This document shows positions 45,629 to 55,120 of a stretch of DNA of 64,000 nucleotides, in pieces. Positions within the stretch are counted from its first letter, which is position 1, and the number at the start of each line of letters is the position of its first letter. Source of the stretch: an uncultured Saprospiraceae bacterium (GTDB lineage Bacteria; Bacteroidota; Bacteroidia; Chitinophagales; Saprospiraceae); NCBI GenBank assembly GCA_937959275.1, contig CALGLU010000107.1, forward strand, positions 1-64,000. The letters run 5' to 3'. The position numbers and the translations under genes are program-made. A model generated the notes under the pieces. That model saw only the letters and a list, made by a program, of their open reading frames with translations. It did no database searches and was not told where the DNA came from.

Positions 45629-47473
45629 CTACATTCTGTCTGGCACATTGATGCCTAATAAATTTAGTGAAGATTTTAGTATACTACCTACAGTTTTGCT
45701 CAAGTGTAATCTAAATGTCTTTGCTAGCTCTGTCTCAGCCGTCAAAATACGAACATCATGATACATTTTGTGATACTGCTTAGCCAGCGTATAGCTATAA
45801 CTTGCAATGATTGATGGATCATATTGCAGAGCAGCTTGCTCAATAACAACAGGATAATTCACCAAGGTTTTTATTAAATCTTTCTCCACCTCTACCATCT
45901 GATAATCTTCAAAAGCTGCAGCTGGCAAAGCCTCCTCAGATTTTCTAAAGATGGATTGTATACGGACAAACGCATTTTGAATATAGGGCCCTGTTTGCCC
46001 TTGCATGTCCACAGAGTCTGCAGGATTAAAGATCATACGTTTTTTAGGATTTACCTTAAGTATAAAAAACTTTAAAGCTGCTAATCCAATATTATTAAAA
46101 ATCGCTGTCTGCTCTTCAGAAGGTAGCTGTGTCACATCGCCTCGCTCTTTTGCTCCCTCCCTAGCTTCTTGTATGACCTCTTCGATCAGATCATCCGCAT
46201 CCACCACTGTCCCCTCTCTAGATTTCATTTTACCTGTGGGTAGATCAATCATCCCGTAGGACAAATGATACAAACCTTTGGAATAGGGTCGCTTGAGTTT
46301 TTTCATGATTTCGAAAAGGACTTTGAAATGATAGTCCTGCTCATCACCAACGACATAGATCATTTTTTCGGTACCGAGCTCTTCATAGCGAATATCGGCT
46401 GTACCCAAATCTTGTGTTAAATAAACCGATGTACCGTCACTGCGTAGCAATATTTTTTTATCCAAGCCTACATCCTCAAGATCTACCCATATACTCCCAT
46501 CATCAGCTTTATAGAAGGTCTCATCTTTTAATCCTTCTAAGACGATTTCCTTTCCTGTTAAATACGTCTCTGATTCGTAGTATGCTTTGTCAAAGTGAAT
46601 ACCTAATTTCTCATACGTGACATCGTGCCCGTCATAGACCCATTGATTCATGGTCTTCCACAGCGTTTTGACTTCTTCGTCTCCTTGCTCCCACTTGATC
46701 AACATTGCTTTAACCTCACTCCCAAGGGCACTATGCTCATTGAAGTATTTATTTTTAAAGCCTTTGAAGAAAGACTCTATTGTGTCATCTGCTTTTTTTA
46801 GCTTTTCATAGGTTGATGCGCCCTCATCTGAGTTTTGCCACGCCGTATATTCTTTGGCTAGCTCTTGATCAAACTTGACGTAATATTCACCAACTAAGAA
46901 ATCGCCCTTAGTCCCTGTTGAAGCTGGTGTTTTATTATCACCAAACTTTAGCCAAGACAACATGCTCTTACAAATGGCAATACCTCTATCGTTTACGATA
47001 AGCGTTTTAGTGACTTGGTATCCAGCTTTCTCTAGGATTTGAGCCATCGACCAACCAAGTAGAATGGTTCGGATATGTCCAAGGTGAAGAGGCTTATTCG
47101 TATTGGGTGACGAATATTCAACCAGTACTTTATCTGATCGCTGCGGCAAGCTCCCGTAATTCTCTACAGTGCTAATCACGGCCAACTTATCTAGCCAAAA
47201 TGAATTAGAGAGAGAAACATTTAAAAAGCCTTTGACGATGTTAAAGCAAGAGACCATATTGGTGTTCTCTTCTAAATGTGTTCCTAAGATTTGACCAAGT
47301 TTGTCTGGACTCGCCTTTGCCCGTTTTAGAAAGGGGAATAAGACGACGGTATAATCACCTTCAAATTCTTGTTTTGTCGTATTGATCAGTACTGAATCTG
47401 AATCGACATCACATTCAAAGTGTATCAATAAAGCATTCGCGACTTCTTCTTGTATAGTAGCAATAAAGTTCAT
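45629..47473 (-). CDS. argS: Arginyl-tRNA synthetase
   Basis: The 614-residue class I synthetase has SSPNTNKPLHLGHIR near residue 126, GMIDLPTGKMKSREG near 410 (the GKMKSREG form replaces KMSKS, as is usual in ArgRS) and an N-terminal Add-1 domain (VVLFPFLKRAKASP). A -7 box TACCTTTG lies before it. It is first in the apparent argS-glnS-pyrR-pyrB operon. Confidence 0.95.
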   Translation of the reverse strand: MNFIATIQEEVANALLIHFECDVDSDSVLINTTKQEFEGDYTVVLFPFLKRAKASPDKLGQILGTHLEENTNMVSCFNIVKGFLNVSLSNSFWLDKLAVISTVENYGSLPQRSDKVLVEYSSPNTNKPLHLGHIRTILLGWSMAQILEKAGYQVTKTLIVNDRGIAICKSMLSWLKFGDNKTPASTGTKGDFLVGEYYVKFDQELAKEYTAWQNSDEGASTYEKLKKADDTIESFFKGFKNKYFNEHSALGSEVKAMLIKWEQGDEEVKTLWKTMNQWVYDGHDVTYEKLGIHFDKAYYESETYLTGKEIVLEGLKDETFYKADDGSIWVDLEDVGLDKKILLRSDGTSVYLTQDLGTADIRYEELGTEKMIYVVGDEQDYHFKVLFEIMKKLKRPYSKGLYHLSYGMIDLPTGKMKSREGTVVDADDLIEEVIQEAREGAKERGDVTQLPSEEQTAIFNNIGLAALKFFILKVNPKKRMIFNPADSVDMQGQTGPYIQNAFVRIQSIFRKSEEALPAAAFEDYQMVEVEKDLIKTLVNYPVVIEQAALQYDPSIIASYSYTLAKQYHKMYHDVRILTAETELAKTFRLHLSKTVGSILKSSLNLLGINVPDRM

Positions 47474-47489
47474 AGAGTAATAAGACGAG

Positions 47490-47497
47490 CAAAGGTA
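47490..47497 (-). promoter_or_regulatory. -7 box for the argS operon
   Basis: TACCTTTG on the minus strand (47497 to 47490) fits TAnnTTTG and lies about 17 bases before the argS start. A clear -33 TTG is not seen. Confidence 0.5.
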
Positions 47498-47550
47498 GAT
47501 AATATACGGAGAAGAAAATGGGTTATTAAGGAAGGAATTTACATCAACAC

Positions 47551-48966
47551 ATGGATTTAAAGCGCATCGTTATTTGTTGTTTTGCCTTACTACAAGCCTA
47601 TTTGCTTAGTGGACAGGAGTCACTTGGTCTGACTTTGGACAAGTATTCAGGTGTAAATCTGATCGATTTGAATCCTGCAGCGAGTAGTCGATCTCCCTAC
47701 AACTCGGACGTATTATTGGGTTCTGCTCACGGATTTGGATTTACGGACTATGGTCATTTAAAGACAGCCTCCCTTTTAAACTTACAAGGAAGGTTAGCAG
47801 ATGCCTTCGTCATCGAGGCACAATCGACGATTCCAGATCCCGCTGAAATAACTCCACCTTTAATCATATTTGACGAGGATGGCGGTGATAAAAAACTCTC
47901 TAGTCATCTTGAGATTATTGGACCTGGGGTGATTTTTTCTATCCATCCGACTATCAAAATTGGCCTATTCACGAAAGCAAAGGCGAATATATCGTCATTT
48001 AGTGTACCAGAAGCACTTGGCTTTTATGAATTGAATGAGGCGCGCTTTGCTGATTTTCAGTTAGACCTTGAGCCAGCCAAGATGTCAGCCATGTATTGGC
48101 ATGAAATAGGTCTACATGCTTCTAAGCAACTTGGATCGTTAAGCTTTGGTGTTAATGTGAAATATTTGCTTGGAGGAGAAGGCGCTTTTATTGAAAATAA
48201 TGAATTTATCTCCGTCCCCTTTGATTCTATGGAGCTTAATCCAATAGGAGTCCCACTAGATTTGCAATTTGGGCTTACGAATTCTACCTTGAATACTGGC
48301 AGTTTTAATCCTTTCTCAGATATGGATTCTGGTGTAGGTTTGGGATTTGATATTGGTGTGACATACGAAAGTGAAGGTCTGTATCTTGGTGCCTCTATCT
48401 TAGACATAGGCAGAGTTAGCTTTACACAGAGTACGGAGATCTACCGGTTTGGAGACCAATCAAATATTGTTGACATAACACCTTATGATGCATTAACGTC
48501 CACAAGAGAATTTCTAGATCGAATTGTTAACGACTTTGATGTTCAAGTCGATAATGCCAGTGCTTTTAAAATAGGCTTGCCCATGGCTTTAAGCCTTCAA
48601 GGCGATCTCCACATTCAGGATAATTACTTTGTCTCGGCAACGCTGACTAATCGATTAAAAGTATTTCCTAATTCGCTCAGCAGAGATAATACATTGAGTA
48701 TCATACCCCGATATGAGTCAAAATGGATCAGTGCTTTCTTACCGATTACTGTCTATGAGTATAGCCGTGTCCGTGTTGGTGCTGCTGCTCGGTTTGGATT
48801 TTTAACGATTGGTTCTGATCATATTCTAAGTGTATTTACCAATTCTGATTTTAGAGGAAGCGATATTTACCTTAGACTCGCACTCTTCCCCTTTGGCAAC
48901 CAAAGTGAACGATCTTTAAAAGGCAAATCCAAGGGTAAATCTGGGCTTGGCTGTTATGATTTTTAA
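47551..48966 (+). CDS. DUF5723 family outer membrane protein
   Basis: The 471-residue protein has a signal peptide (RIVICCFALLQAYLLSGQ) and the DUF5723 text LGLTLDKYSGVNLIDLNPAAS then GHLKTASLLNLQ. Alternating strands indicate a barrel related to PorP/OmpA-less outer membrane proteins of Bacteroidetes. The C-terminal 18 residues are basic (RSLKGKSKGKSGLGCYDF). Function is unknown; a role in gliding or surface display is a guess. Confidence 0.83.
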   Translation: MDLKRIVICCFALLQAYLLSGQESLGLTLDKYSGVNLIDLNPAASSRSPYNSDVLLGSAHGFGFTDYGHLKTASLLNLQGRLADAFVIEAQSTIPDPAEITPPLIIFDEDGGDKKLSSHLEIIGPGVIFSIHPTIKIGLFTKAKANISSFSVPEALGFYELNEARFADFQLDLEPAKMSAMYWHEIGLHASKQLGSLSFGVNVKYLLGGEGAFIENNEFISVPFDSMELNPIGVPLDLQFGLTNSTLNTGSFNPFSDMDSGVGLGFDIGVTYESEGLYLGASILDIGRVSFTQSTEIYRFGDQSNIVDITPYDALTSTREFLDRIVNDFDVQVDNASAFKIGLPMALSLQGDLHIQDNYFVSATLTNRLKVFPNSLSRDNTLSIIPRYESKWISAFLPITVYEYSRVRVGAAARFGFLTIGSDHILSVFTNSDFRGSDIYLRLALFPFGNQSERSLKGKSKGKSGLGCYDF

Positions 48967-49138
48967 TCTAAGTATATAGATATTACTACTCTTGGTTGCA
49001 AGGCACTAAAGTACCTAGGAGTTTGTATTTGTATTTGTTTTTTTTATCCCAACGTGAACTTCGCACTATTAACTAGCTCTCCCGACGCTCGCTTTGTTCG
49101 GTGCGAGAATTTCCACGTTGCTCCAACTATCTTCCACC
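48967..49138. other. Spacer with no gene
   Basis: Between the DUF5723 stop and the microsatellite I find no gene, promoter of good quality or RNA motif. A T-rich run lies at about 49030-49050. Confidence 0.5.
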
Positions 49139-49253
<115 letters not shown>

Positions 49254-49269
<16 letters not shown>

Positions 49270-49817
49270 GTTCCTGTCTTATGCCGAAAAAAGCTAAAAA
49301 TGGTTTGACTGTAATTACGTTCTTCTACATAGCCTTCATGATCCTTAAAGCTATGATTCGGATTATGCTCAAGGACAAACAATCCATCCTCTGCTAAAAG
49401 CCCATATTTAAAGATCATATCCGGTATTTGATCTAGCCATTTGAGAGGGTAAGGTGGTCCAGCAAAAATGTAATCGTATTGAATTTTATTCAGTTTTATA
49501 AATCGTAGCACATCCATTTGTAGAATGTGGATTTCGTCAAGAATATCTAATTCTTCAGACACTTGCTTTACAAATTTGACAGCTTCTCTAAACTTGTCAA
49601 CATAGGTGACATCGAGGCATCCTCTAGAGATGGCTTCGTAACACTGATTACCAGTCCCTCCAAATAAATCTAACATTTTAGTCGACTCAAAATCAATTCT
49701 ATTTTGTAGAATATTGAATAAGCCTTCCTTTGCAAAATCTGTCGTTGGTCTAGTTGGCCAGTGCTTGGCTGGTGGATAAAATTTCCTGCCTTTAAATTGA
49801 CCACCTATGATGCGCAT
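49254..49817 (-). CDS. rsmD: 16S rRNA m2G966 methyltransferase RsmD-like
   Basis: The 187-residue protein starts MRIIGGQFKGRKFYPPAK with the family RPTTDFAKEGLFNIL and motif I DLFGGTGNQCYEAISRG. Motif IV reads DYIFAGPPYPL instead of the usual DPPY, with Gly for the catalytic Asp/Asn. The last residues (HKTGTVDSR) and the stop come from heptamer-repeat sequence, so the natural 3' end may have been overwritten. It overlaps the DUF3822 gene by 13 bases, the usual order in this phylum. Confidence 0.88.
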
Positions 49818-50569
49818 AAAGCCAATTTCTCAATTTGATAGACCTGCTCGTCGCTAAGTGGAGAATCTGACACCACAGTCAAGGAAGACTTTAAGGTGTT
49901 GACCTGCTTTATATAAGTCTTAAGCTCTGCCAGATTGTTAGTTTTCTCCCGAGTTGTATACAGGGGCAGTGTCATGGCATCTTTCTTATGTAAGTGATAT
50001 GGGAGTAAACTAAAGTACAACCGGCTAAGTGTTGATGTACTGCTGACTAAATTGCCATATTGGGTTTTATGATCGTCAACGAGTTGTACAAATTGAAATC
50101 CATTAATAGGATATGAATAAACTCCATTTTGCTTTTGATCTCCATTCAGATTTGTGGCCATGATATGATGTATTGTCGAATGAGGCAATGAGCTTCTGAG
50201 GATCTCTTCTAAGGTCTTTGGGACATGATAAGCTACTTTCAAACCAGGAACCTGATCGATGTGATAATTCTGAGAATCATCATGGTTATGTGTCACCCAA
50301 TGAATAGAATCCTCATCTGACACTATATCTGGAACTAAACTGTAATTCGTATTTGCAATAGCGACATGGGTAGATGTCACTGATGCCATATTGAATGATC
50401 TCGCTAAAAAATCAATAATAACCTGAGGTGAACGAAAAAAGTTAAAATCTGAATTGATACGGATACCATCTGCCTGAACGATGTGTGTATCTCTTACTAA
50501 ACCATAATAAAATACTTGTTCTTCTATAATACAATGAAGGATTACAGATTCAGGTGTAGGTACAGCCAT
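49805..50569 (-). CDS. DUF3822 family protein
   Basis: The 254-residue protein is identified as DUF3822 by its context with rsmD and its mixed beta-alpha pattern, which resembles an actin/ASKHA-like fold (VILHCIIEEQVFYYGLVRD, DGIRINSDFNFFRSPQVIIDFL). The function is unknown. It overlaps rsmD by 13 bases and lies 18 bases downstream of the next gene, so the three form one transcript. Confidence 0.8.
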   Translation of the reverse strand: MAVPTPESVILHCIIEEQVFYYGLVRDTHIVQADGIRINSDFNFFRSPQVIIDFLARSFNMASVTSTHVAIANTNYSLVPDIVSDEDSIHWVTHNHDDSQNYHIDQVPGLKVAYHVPKTLEEILRSSLPHSTIHHIMATNLNGDQKQNGVYSYPINGFQFVQLVDDHKTQYGNLVSSTSTLSRLYFSLLPYHLHKKDAMTLPLYTTREKTNNLAELKTYIKQVNTLKSSLTVVSDSPLSDEQVYQIEKLALCAS

Positions 50570-50587
50570 ATGTTATTTGAGGAAATC

Positions 50588-51169
50588 TTATTCCCAATTC
50601 CCAGATAAGTTAGGAGAGTTTTGATCACCAAATTTGATGATTGCATTAGGCTCATAGCGGTCATCATATTTTTGAAAACGAGCATCTGCATACTTTCCCA
50701 TAAATGTTTTCCATCGTGTGCCAACCTCTGTCACTGATACTAATGTTTTTTGGTAAGTCATTGTATCTGCATAAATATCAAACTTGGTTTTACCTGCATA
50801 AGGCACATAAGATATTGAATCAAGATTAATACCTAGGTTCGTTATAGAATCTAAAGCATTGGTATAGATCGTTTTATAGATATATTTTTCTTCATTCGTA
50901 GGATCTTCAGGGTCTTCAAAAACTTGGACAAAAGGAATCGAATCAGTCTTTAAAACCATGATAAGTGTATCAAAATCAGGTGCAAATTCTCCAGTAATGG
51001 TTCTGTAAATCTCTTGACACTCCCGTATTTTAGTTAATCGACTAGAAACGACATCCTGACGAGCCTGCTGCTCAGCCTTAAATGCTATTGGTTCGTTAAT
51101 TCCACCATATAAGAGATAACCAAATCCTATGATAGCTGCGACAAGAATTAAATTGATAAGATATTTCAT
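50588..51169 (-). CDS. Membrane-anchored protein of unknown function
   Basis: The 193-residue protein has one N-terminal membrane helix (LINLILVAAIIGFGYLLYGG) followed by a soluble domain (QEIYRTITGEFAPDFDTLIMVLKTDSIP). The shape resembles a type IV pilin-like or T2SS pseudopilin protein without the usual leader. No family is certain. It is the first gene of the DUF3822-rsmD operon. Confidence 0.68.
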   Translation of the reverse strand: MKYLINLILVAAIIGFGYLLYGGINEPIAFKAEQQARQDVVSSRLTKIRECQEIYRTITGEFAPDFDTLIMVLKTDSIPFVQVFEDPEDPTNEEKYIYKTIYTNALDSITNLGINLDSISYVPYAGKTKFDIYADTMTYQKTLVSVTEVGTRWKTFMGKYADARFQKYDDRYEPNAIIKFGDQNSPNLSGNWE

Positions 51170-51266
51170 TTTGATTTCAAATGTTTTTGAATTGTTACAA
51201 TATTACTAATTTTCGCTGAAATCACACGTTAGAGTTATCCATTATTCACTCAAACCGTAAAAAACT

Positions 51267-52268
51267 TTGTCAAATACAATTTTAGCCATAGAATCCTCTT
51301 GTGATGACACCTCAATTGCCATCATACATAATGATGCCATTTTGGTCAATAAGGTTGCATCTCAATCAATTCACGAGAAATATGGCGGAATTGTGCCAGA
51401 AGTAGCTTCTAGACAGCATTTAGTCAATATTGTCCCTGTACTGGATGTTGCGCTTAAAGAAGCCAATCTCATGATGCGCGATCTAGATGCGATAGCTGTC
51501 ACTAGAGGTCCGGGATTACTAGGTAGCCTATTAGTTGGGGTGAGTTTTGCCAAAGCCTTAGCATTAAGTCTCAAAATCCCATTAATAGAGGTCAATCATA
51601 TGCAGGCGCACGTTTTAGCGCACTTTATTGACTCACCTTCACCATCGCTTCCCTTCTTATGTTTAACCGTCTCTGGAGGCCATACACAGATTGTTTTGAT
51701 CAAGGATTCCCTTGAGATGGAAGTCATCGGACAAACGCGGGATGATGCAGCTGGTGAAGCGTATGACAAATCTGGAAAAATGTTAGGTCTACCCTATCCT
51801 GCTGGCCCACTGATTGATAAAAAGGCACAACTGGGTAAGCCCATTTTTCAGTTTCCTGAACCACAAGTTGAAGGCTTAGATTTTAGTTTTAGTGGTCTAA
51901 AAACTGCCATTCGATACTTTCTGAGAGATGCGATCAAGGTAAATCCTAATTTTGTAGATGAAAATCTCAATGATATCTGTGCCTCTATTCAAGATCGGAT
52001 TAATACGATTCTCGTCAATAAAATCATATCAGCTGCCAAGAAGACAGGCATTTCAGAAATTGCCATTGCGGGTGGTGTATCAGCCAATTCTGGGCTAAGG
52101 TCACTTATGAAGTCAACAGCACATGAGCTTGGCTGGAATTTATATATCCCACAATTTCAGTATTGTACAGACAATGCTGCTATGATTGCGCAGGCCGCAC
52201 TCTTTAAATTTCAGAAAGGCGAATTTGCGGGACTGGATATTAAGCCTGAAGCTCGGCTTGTGATTTAG
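51267..52268 (+). CDS. tsaD: tRNA N6-threonylcarbamoyladenosine transferase TsaD
   Basis: The 333-residue ASKHA-fold protein starts at a TTG (51267). Motifs are AIESSCDDTSIAIIH, the metal-binding histidines in EVNHMQAHVLAHF near residue 110, LTVSGGHTQIVLI and GEAYDKSGKMLGLPYPAGP. With TsaB/E it attaches the threonylcarbamoyl group to A37 of tRNAs. The divergent gene at 51169 shares a 97-base spacer. Confidence 0.95.
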   Translation: MSNTILAIESSCDDTSIAIIHNDAILVNKVASQSIHEKYGGIVPEVASRQHLVNIVPVLDVALKEANLMMRDLDAIAVTRGPGLLGSLLVGVSFAKALALSLKIPLIEVNHMQAHVLAHFIDSPSPSLPFLCLTVSGGHTQIVLIKDSLEMEVIGQTRDDAAGEAYDKSGKMLGLPYPAGPLIDKKAQLGKPIFQFPEPQVEGLDFSFSGLKTAIRYFLRDAIKVNPNFVDENLNDICASIQDRINTILVNKIISAAKKTGISEIAIAGGVSANSGLRSLMKSTAHELGWNLYIPQFQYCTDNAAMIAQAALFKFQKGEFAGLDIKPEARLVI

Positions 52269-52419
52269 ATCCCTTTGGTCGGGGATGTGTTTGTGGCTAA
52301 TTGATGTTAGCCCTACGGGCTTCGCTAGGTGTAGTTTATTATACACACTGTGCATTCTATATTTGAGACATTTAATTAAAAAACACTTTCGTTAACAACT
52401 ACCATTCACAAAATGACAC
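52269..52419. other. Short spacer with no gene
   Basis: This is the spacer between the tsaD stop and the DTW-domain gene. No terminator hairpin of good quality, repeat or reading frame is visible. Confidence 0.5.
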
Positions 52420-53136
52420 CTAAGCTTCTTGTTCAAAAACAATACTTCGTTGTGGATTTATCTTATACATGGTCTTAGGCATAATCTCTCGGTTCGCAGT
52501 TAAACGCGAGTTTTTATTATTTGGGTCTAGAATATAATCGAGTTGATACTCAATCATTTTTTCAAAAGGAATAAGGAAATCTCTAGTCTCGCAGTCTTCT
52601 AAGTCGCCTTCCTTCAGTAAATTTAAGACAGTATAGACTGACTCAATAGTACTCAGACAAAGAGATGCTGGCTGCTGCTTGAGAATAAATTTTGATTTTA
52701 TTTTATTATCAAAACTCACTCTTTTTAGTTTTTGTAAGTTCTTACTAAGTTTAAGCATTTTGCGGGCGCAGGGCCATGTGCCATCGAGAAGAAACAGGTA
52801 TGGATTATTACCCATACATGAATTTATTTCTGGACCTTTTCTTGTTGATAAATTGAAATTATCTTTTCCCGGATACAGTAAAAAAGAAGAACTTTTTTCT
52901 TCATTCAGAATTTCATTTACACGGTTATTATTGGTAAAGTCGATACCAACTATAATTTCTGAATTTTCAAGTTGAAGCTTAGTCATATGCCCCGTTCCGT
53001 TTCTTTCTTTTTTGTACTCCTTCGGGTGCATGAGTATAATAAAACGAGTCTTAGTCTGGACAGGACTGATGTGTTTACAAATACAGATGATTGAAGGCCT
53101 CATGCATTTGTAACATTTGATTCTTGGGTTTTTCAT
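52420..53136 (-). CDS. DTW-domain tRNA aminocarboxypropyltransferase (TapT-like)
   Basis: The 238-residue protein has the DTW hallmarks: a Cys-rich head (CYKCMRPSIICIC), ILMHPKEYKKERNGTGHM, and the DTW-position motif FLLDGTWPCARKM near residue 117. DTW proteins of the TapT/YfiP type add an aminocarboxypropyl group to a tRNA uridine from SAM. Here DTW reads DGTW. It is the last core-like gene before the accessory stretch. Confidence 0.87.
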   Translation of the reverse strand: MKNPRIKCYKCMRPSIICICKHISPVQTKTRFIILMHPKEYKKERNGTGHMTKLQLENSEIIVGIDFTNNNRVNEILNEEKSSSFLLYPGKDNFNLSTRKGPEINSCMGNNPYLFLLDGTWPCARKMLKLSKNLQKLKRVSFDNKIKSKFILKQQPASLCLSTIESVYTVLNLLKEGDLEDCETRDFLIPFEKMIEYQLDYILDPNNKNSRLTANREIMPKTMYKINPQRSIVFEQEA

Positions 53137-53205
53137 TTGTACTTGTACGGTGACTATCTCTTTTTCCTAATTGACATTTGTTGCTAATTGTTATAGCCCA
53201 GCACT

Positions 53206-53619
53206 TTACTTTTTATATTTAACTAAAAATTCCTTAGGGGTTAATGTTGACAATTTGCTGTACTTAAAGTCTTTTATGTTCCTTGTGATGATAATTTCCA
53301 TATTTGAATTCAATGCACTGAAATTTTGAATACCATCTTCAAAGTCTCTAAATTTTGAGCTTATCGAGCTCCTTATTTCTCTCTCACCAACATTTAAAAC
53401 CTTCATGAAACTAAGCAGCTTGTCCACCTTATCAAATGCGTGAGTTGTATTTAATGTCTTAGATATAAGAAAATGAATATTAGCAATAATTAATGATGAT
53501 GTATACAATTTGTATTTATTGTTCAAGGACAATTCAAGAATCCATTTTATGTCTTCAAGAAATGGCTCTCTGCCCAACAATAGATCAAGTAGCACATCTG
53601 AATCAAGAAATATTTTCAT
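53206..53619 (-). CDS. PIN-domain toxin (VapC-like)
   Basis: The 137-residue protein starts IFLDSDVLLDLLLGREP with the PIN Asp, then KFRDFEDGIQNFSAL (second acidic site) and IITRNIKDFKYS near the C-terminus. PIN toxins cleave RNA, often tRNA. The stop of the upstream antitoxin overlaps its start by one base, so the pair is co-translated. Confidence 0.85.
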   Translation of the reverse strand: MKIFLDSDVLLDLLLGREPFLEDIKWILELSLNNKYKLYTSSLIIANIHFLISKTLNTTHAFDKVDKLLSFMKVLNVGEREIRSSISSKFRDFEDGIQNFSALNSNMEIIITRNIKDFKYSKLSTLTPKEFLVKYKK

Positions 53620-53873
53620 TACTTCAAATATTTTTCAACAAGTGCTTCTGTCAAAACATCATCATATGTTTTATTTGCAGGAAGTTTAACTGACCCACTA
53701 AGTTCCTCTATTAACGAATTAAACTTATGCTCTTTCTCTTTACTTTTCTTTTTTGTTAGCGATTTCAAATACTCTTCAATTACATTTGATAGACTTCGTC
53801 CTTGGGACTTTGCATATTCTTTTGCAGCATCTATTACTTCTTTTTCAATTGATAGTGTCAATTTGGTATTCAT
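53619..53873 (-). CDS. DUF6364 antitoxin
   Basis: The 84-residue protein has a ribbon-helix-helix-like start (KLTLSIEKEVIDAAKEYAKSQGRSLSNVIEEYL) and a Lys-rich linker, the DUF6364 pattern. The C-terminal part (SVKLPANKTYDDVLTEALVEKYL) would bind the PIN toxin. It is first in the pair. Confidence 0.85.
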   Translation of the reverse strand: MNTKLTLSIEKEVIDAAKEYAKSQGRSLSNVIEEYLKSLTKKKSKEKEHKFNSLIEELSGSVKLPANKTYDDVLTEALVEKYLK

Positions 53874-53940
53874 ACGTATTTATCATTTAGACAAATATAC
53901 GTACTTATTGTACTGGTTACAACTTTTATTTTGCTTGGCT

Positions 53941-53974
53941 ATAAATTTAGGCAATGACTAACGTGTGAGACCTG
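53941..53974 (+). repeat. Left 34-bp inverted repeat
   Basis: This is the exact reverse complement of 57087-57120. It lies just below the stop of the small gene at 53980. Confidence 0.9.
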
Positions 53975-53979
53975 AAATA

Positions 53980-54330
53980 CTAAAATATATTTTCGTCATT
54001 TGGGTCTGGGTAAAATCTATAATTGTTATTAAAAGGTATTGTTGTTGTGTCACTCCAAATTTGATATAGTTTGCTTAATTTCTTCATTGACTTCATTTCG
54101 TCTTCACAACAAACCTCTACTGTGTCTGTCACCAAGTTCATAGTAAATGATTCGCTAACTCTAACAGGATATTTTTTTACAGTATTAAGTATGAGCATGT
54201 TGATTCTTCCATTTTCTATAGCATCCAAATAGAAAACATGTTCATAATCACTATACAGATCAGTAAGGATTATGATGTCATTCCTGCTAATTTCGTTAGT
54301 GTAGATGTCGTTAGGTAGATTCAGTTCTTT
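53980..54330 (-). CDS. Second half of a candidate -1 frameshift product
   Basis: In-frame translation opens just after the A9 tract at 54328-54336 and reads sensibly (ELNLPNDIYTNEISRNDIII...) to the stop at 53980. No ATG occurs until far inside; the first usual start is TTG at 54228, giving 82 residues and discarding a well-composed head. It looks like a C-terminal extension of the preceding gene reached by a -1 shift at A-AAA-AAG. Family unknown; no membrane segment. Confidence 0.5.
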   Translation of the reverse strand, partial: KELNLPNDIYTNEISRNDIIILTDLYSDYEHVFYLDAIENGRINMLILNTVKKYPVRVSESFTMNLVTDTVEVCCEDEMKSMKKLSKLYQIWSDTTTIPFNNNYRFYPDPNDENIF

Positions 54331-54683
54331 TTTTTTACGTTCTTAATTTCGACAACTTCAAAATTATCTTCAATTACACTTGCAAATCTATGTGCATCAA
54401 ATAAATCTCCAAATGAAGAAGAATATAACACTAAAGTATTTCCTTTTATCTCATAATTTGAAATATCTATATTACCTCTCTCTATTTCTCTCTTTAGCAC
54501 TTCAGCAAGTAGAATTTCCCTCTGAGTAAATTCCTCATTAGTGTTGTTTCCTTCAATCAATGATTGGAACTCATTTTCTATTAATTCTATTTCAGATTTA
54601 ATACCATTAATCCCTATGCCGTGATAGATTGTCGAACCTAAAACAGATAAGCCTAATAGATATATAATTAATGAGGTTTTCAT
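54321..54683 (-). CDS. Small secreted or membrane-anchored protein
   Basis: The 120-residue protein starts with a hydrophobic segment (SLIIYLLGLSVLGSTIYHG) and then an acidic helical stretch. It ends VKKKN at a TGA right after the poly-A slip site. No family known. It follows the next gene upstream by one base, so they are cotranscribed. Confidence 0.6.
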   Translation of the reverse strand: MKTSLIIYLLGLSVLGSTIYHGIGINGIKSEIELIENEFQSLIEGNNTNEEFTQREILLAEVLKREIERGNIDISNYEIKGNTLVLYSSSFGDLFDAHRFASVIEDNFEVVEIKNVKKKN

Positions 54684-54684
54684 A

Positions 54685-55032
54685 TCATTGGTACGAATCT
54701 ACACAATCAAAAATATTCTGCCTGTCAATCTCTGAGAGTCTATCCGTTATCAAAGATAAGCATTCTTCTGATGTTATAAAACCCTTACCATTCAAACAGT
54801 CTCTCCATTTCGAATCTATCATCATTTTCTCATCCAAACAAGAAGAATAATTCACTTTATAAGTATAAAGTTCAGTACGAACTCTTGAAAGCTCATCTTT
54901 GCAGTCATTCAAACAGCCATTAAAAAACACAAAAGTTCCAATTAAAAACGCAAAACTAAATAGATTTCCGCATCCGTTATTTTCGTAATGATCATAAATT
55001 TTCCTGTCTAAGGGTTTCCTATCTGCATTCAT
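54685..55032 (-). CDS. Small Cys-rich membrane protein
   Basis: The 115-residue protein has one membrane segment (LFSFAFLIGTFVFFNGCLND) and a Cys-rich coiled C-terminal part (CKDELSRVRTELYTYKVNYSSC). Family unknown. The pattern of a membrane helix with a coiled tail is seen in many small envelope proteins. It is the first of the three minus-strand genes and is divergent to the transposase. Confidence 0.6.
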   Translation of the reverse strand: MNADRKPLDRKIYDHYENNGCGNLFSFAFLIGTFVFFNGCLNDCKDELSRVRTELYTYKVNYSSCLDEKMMIDSKWRDCLNGKGFITSEECLSLITDRLSEIDRQNIFDCVDSYQ

Positions 55033-55120
55033 AGTTCTTAAATTTAGTAAAAAGTGTTAAAACTAAAGGCAATTGCCTATTTTATTTGCAATTACATGTG
55101 CATATGCCTATATTTGCATT

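Noticed and set aside
51210-51240. TCACACGTTAG resembling the end of the 34-bp repeat
   Set aside because: Only an 11-base match to the repeat at 57087-57120; too short to call another copy.
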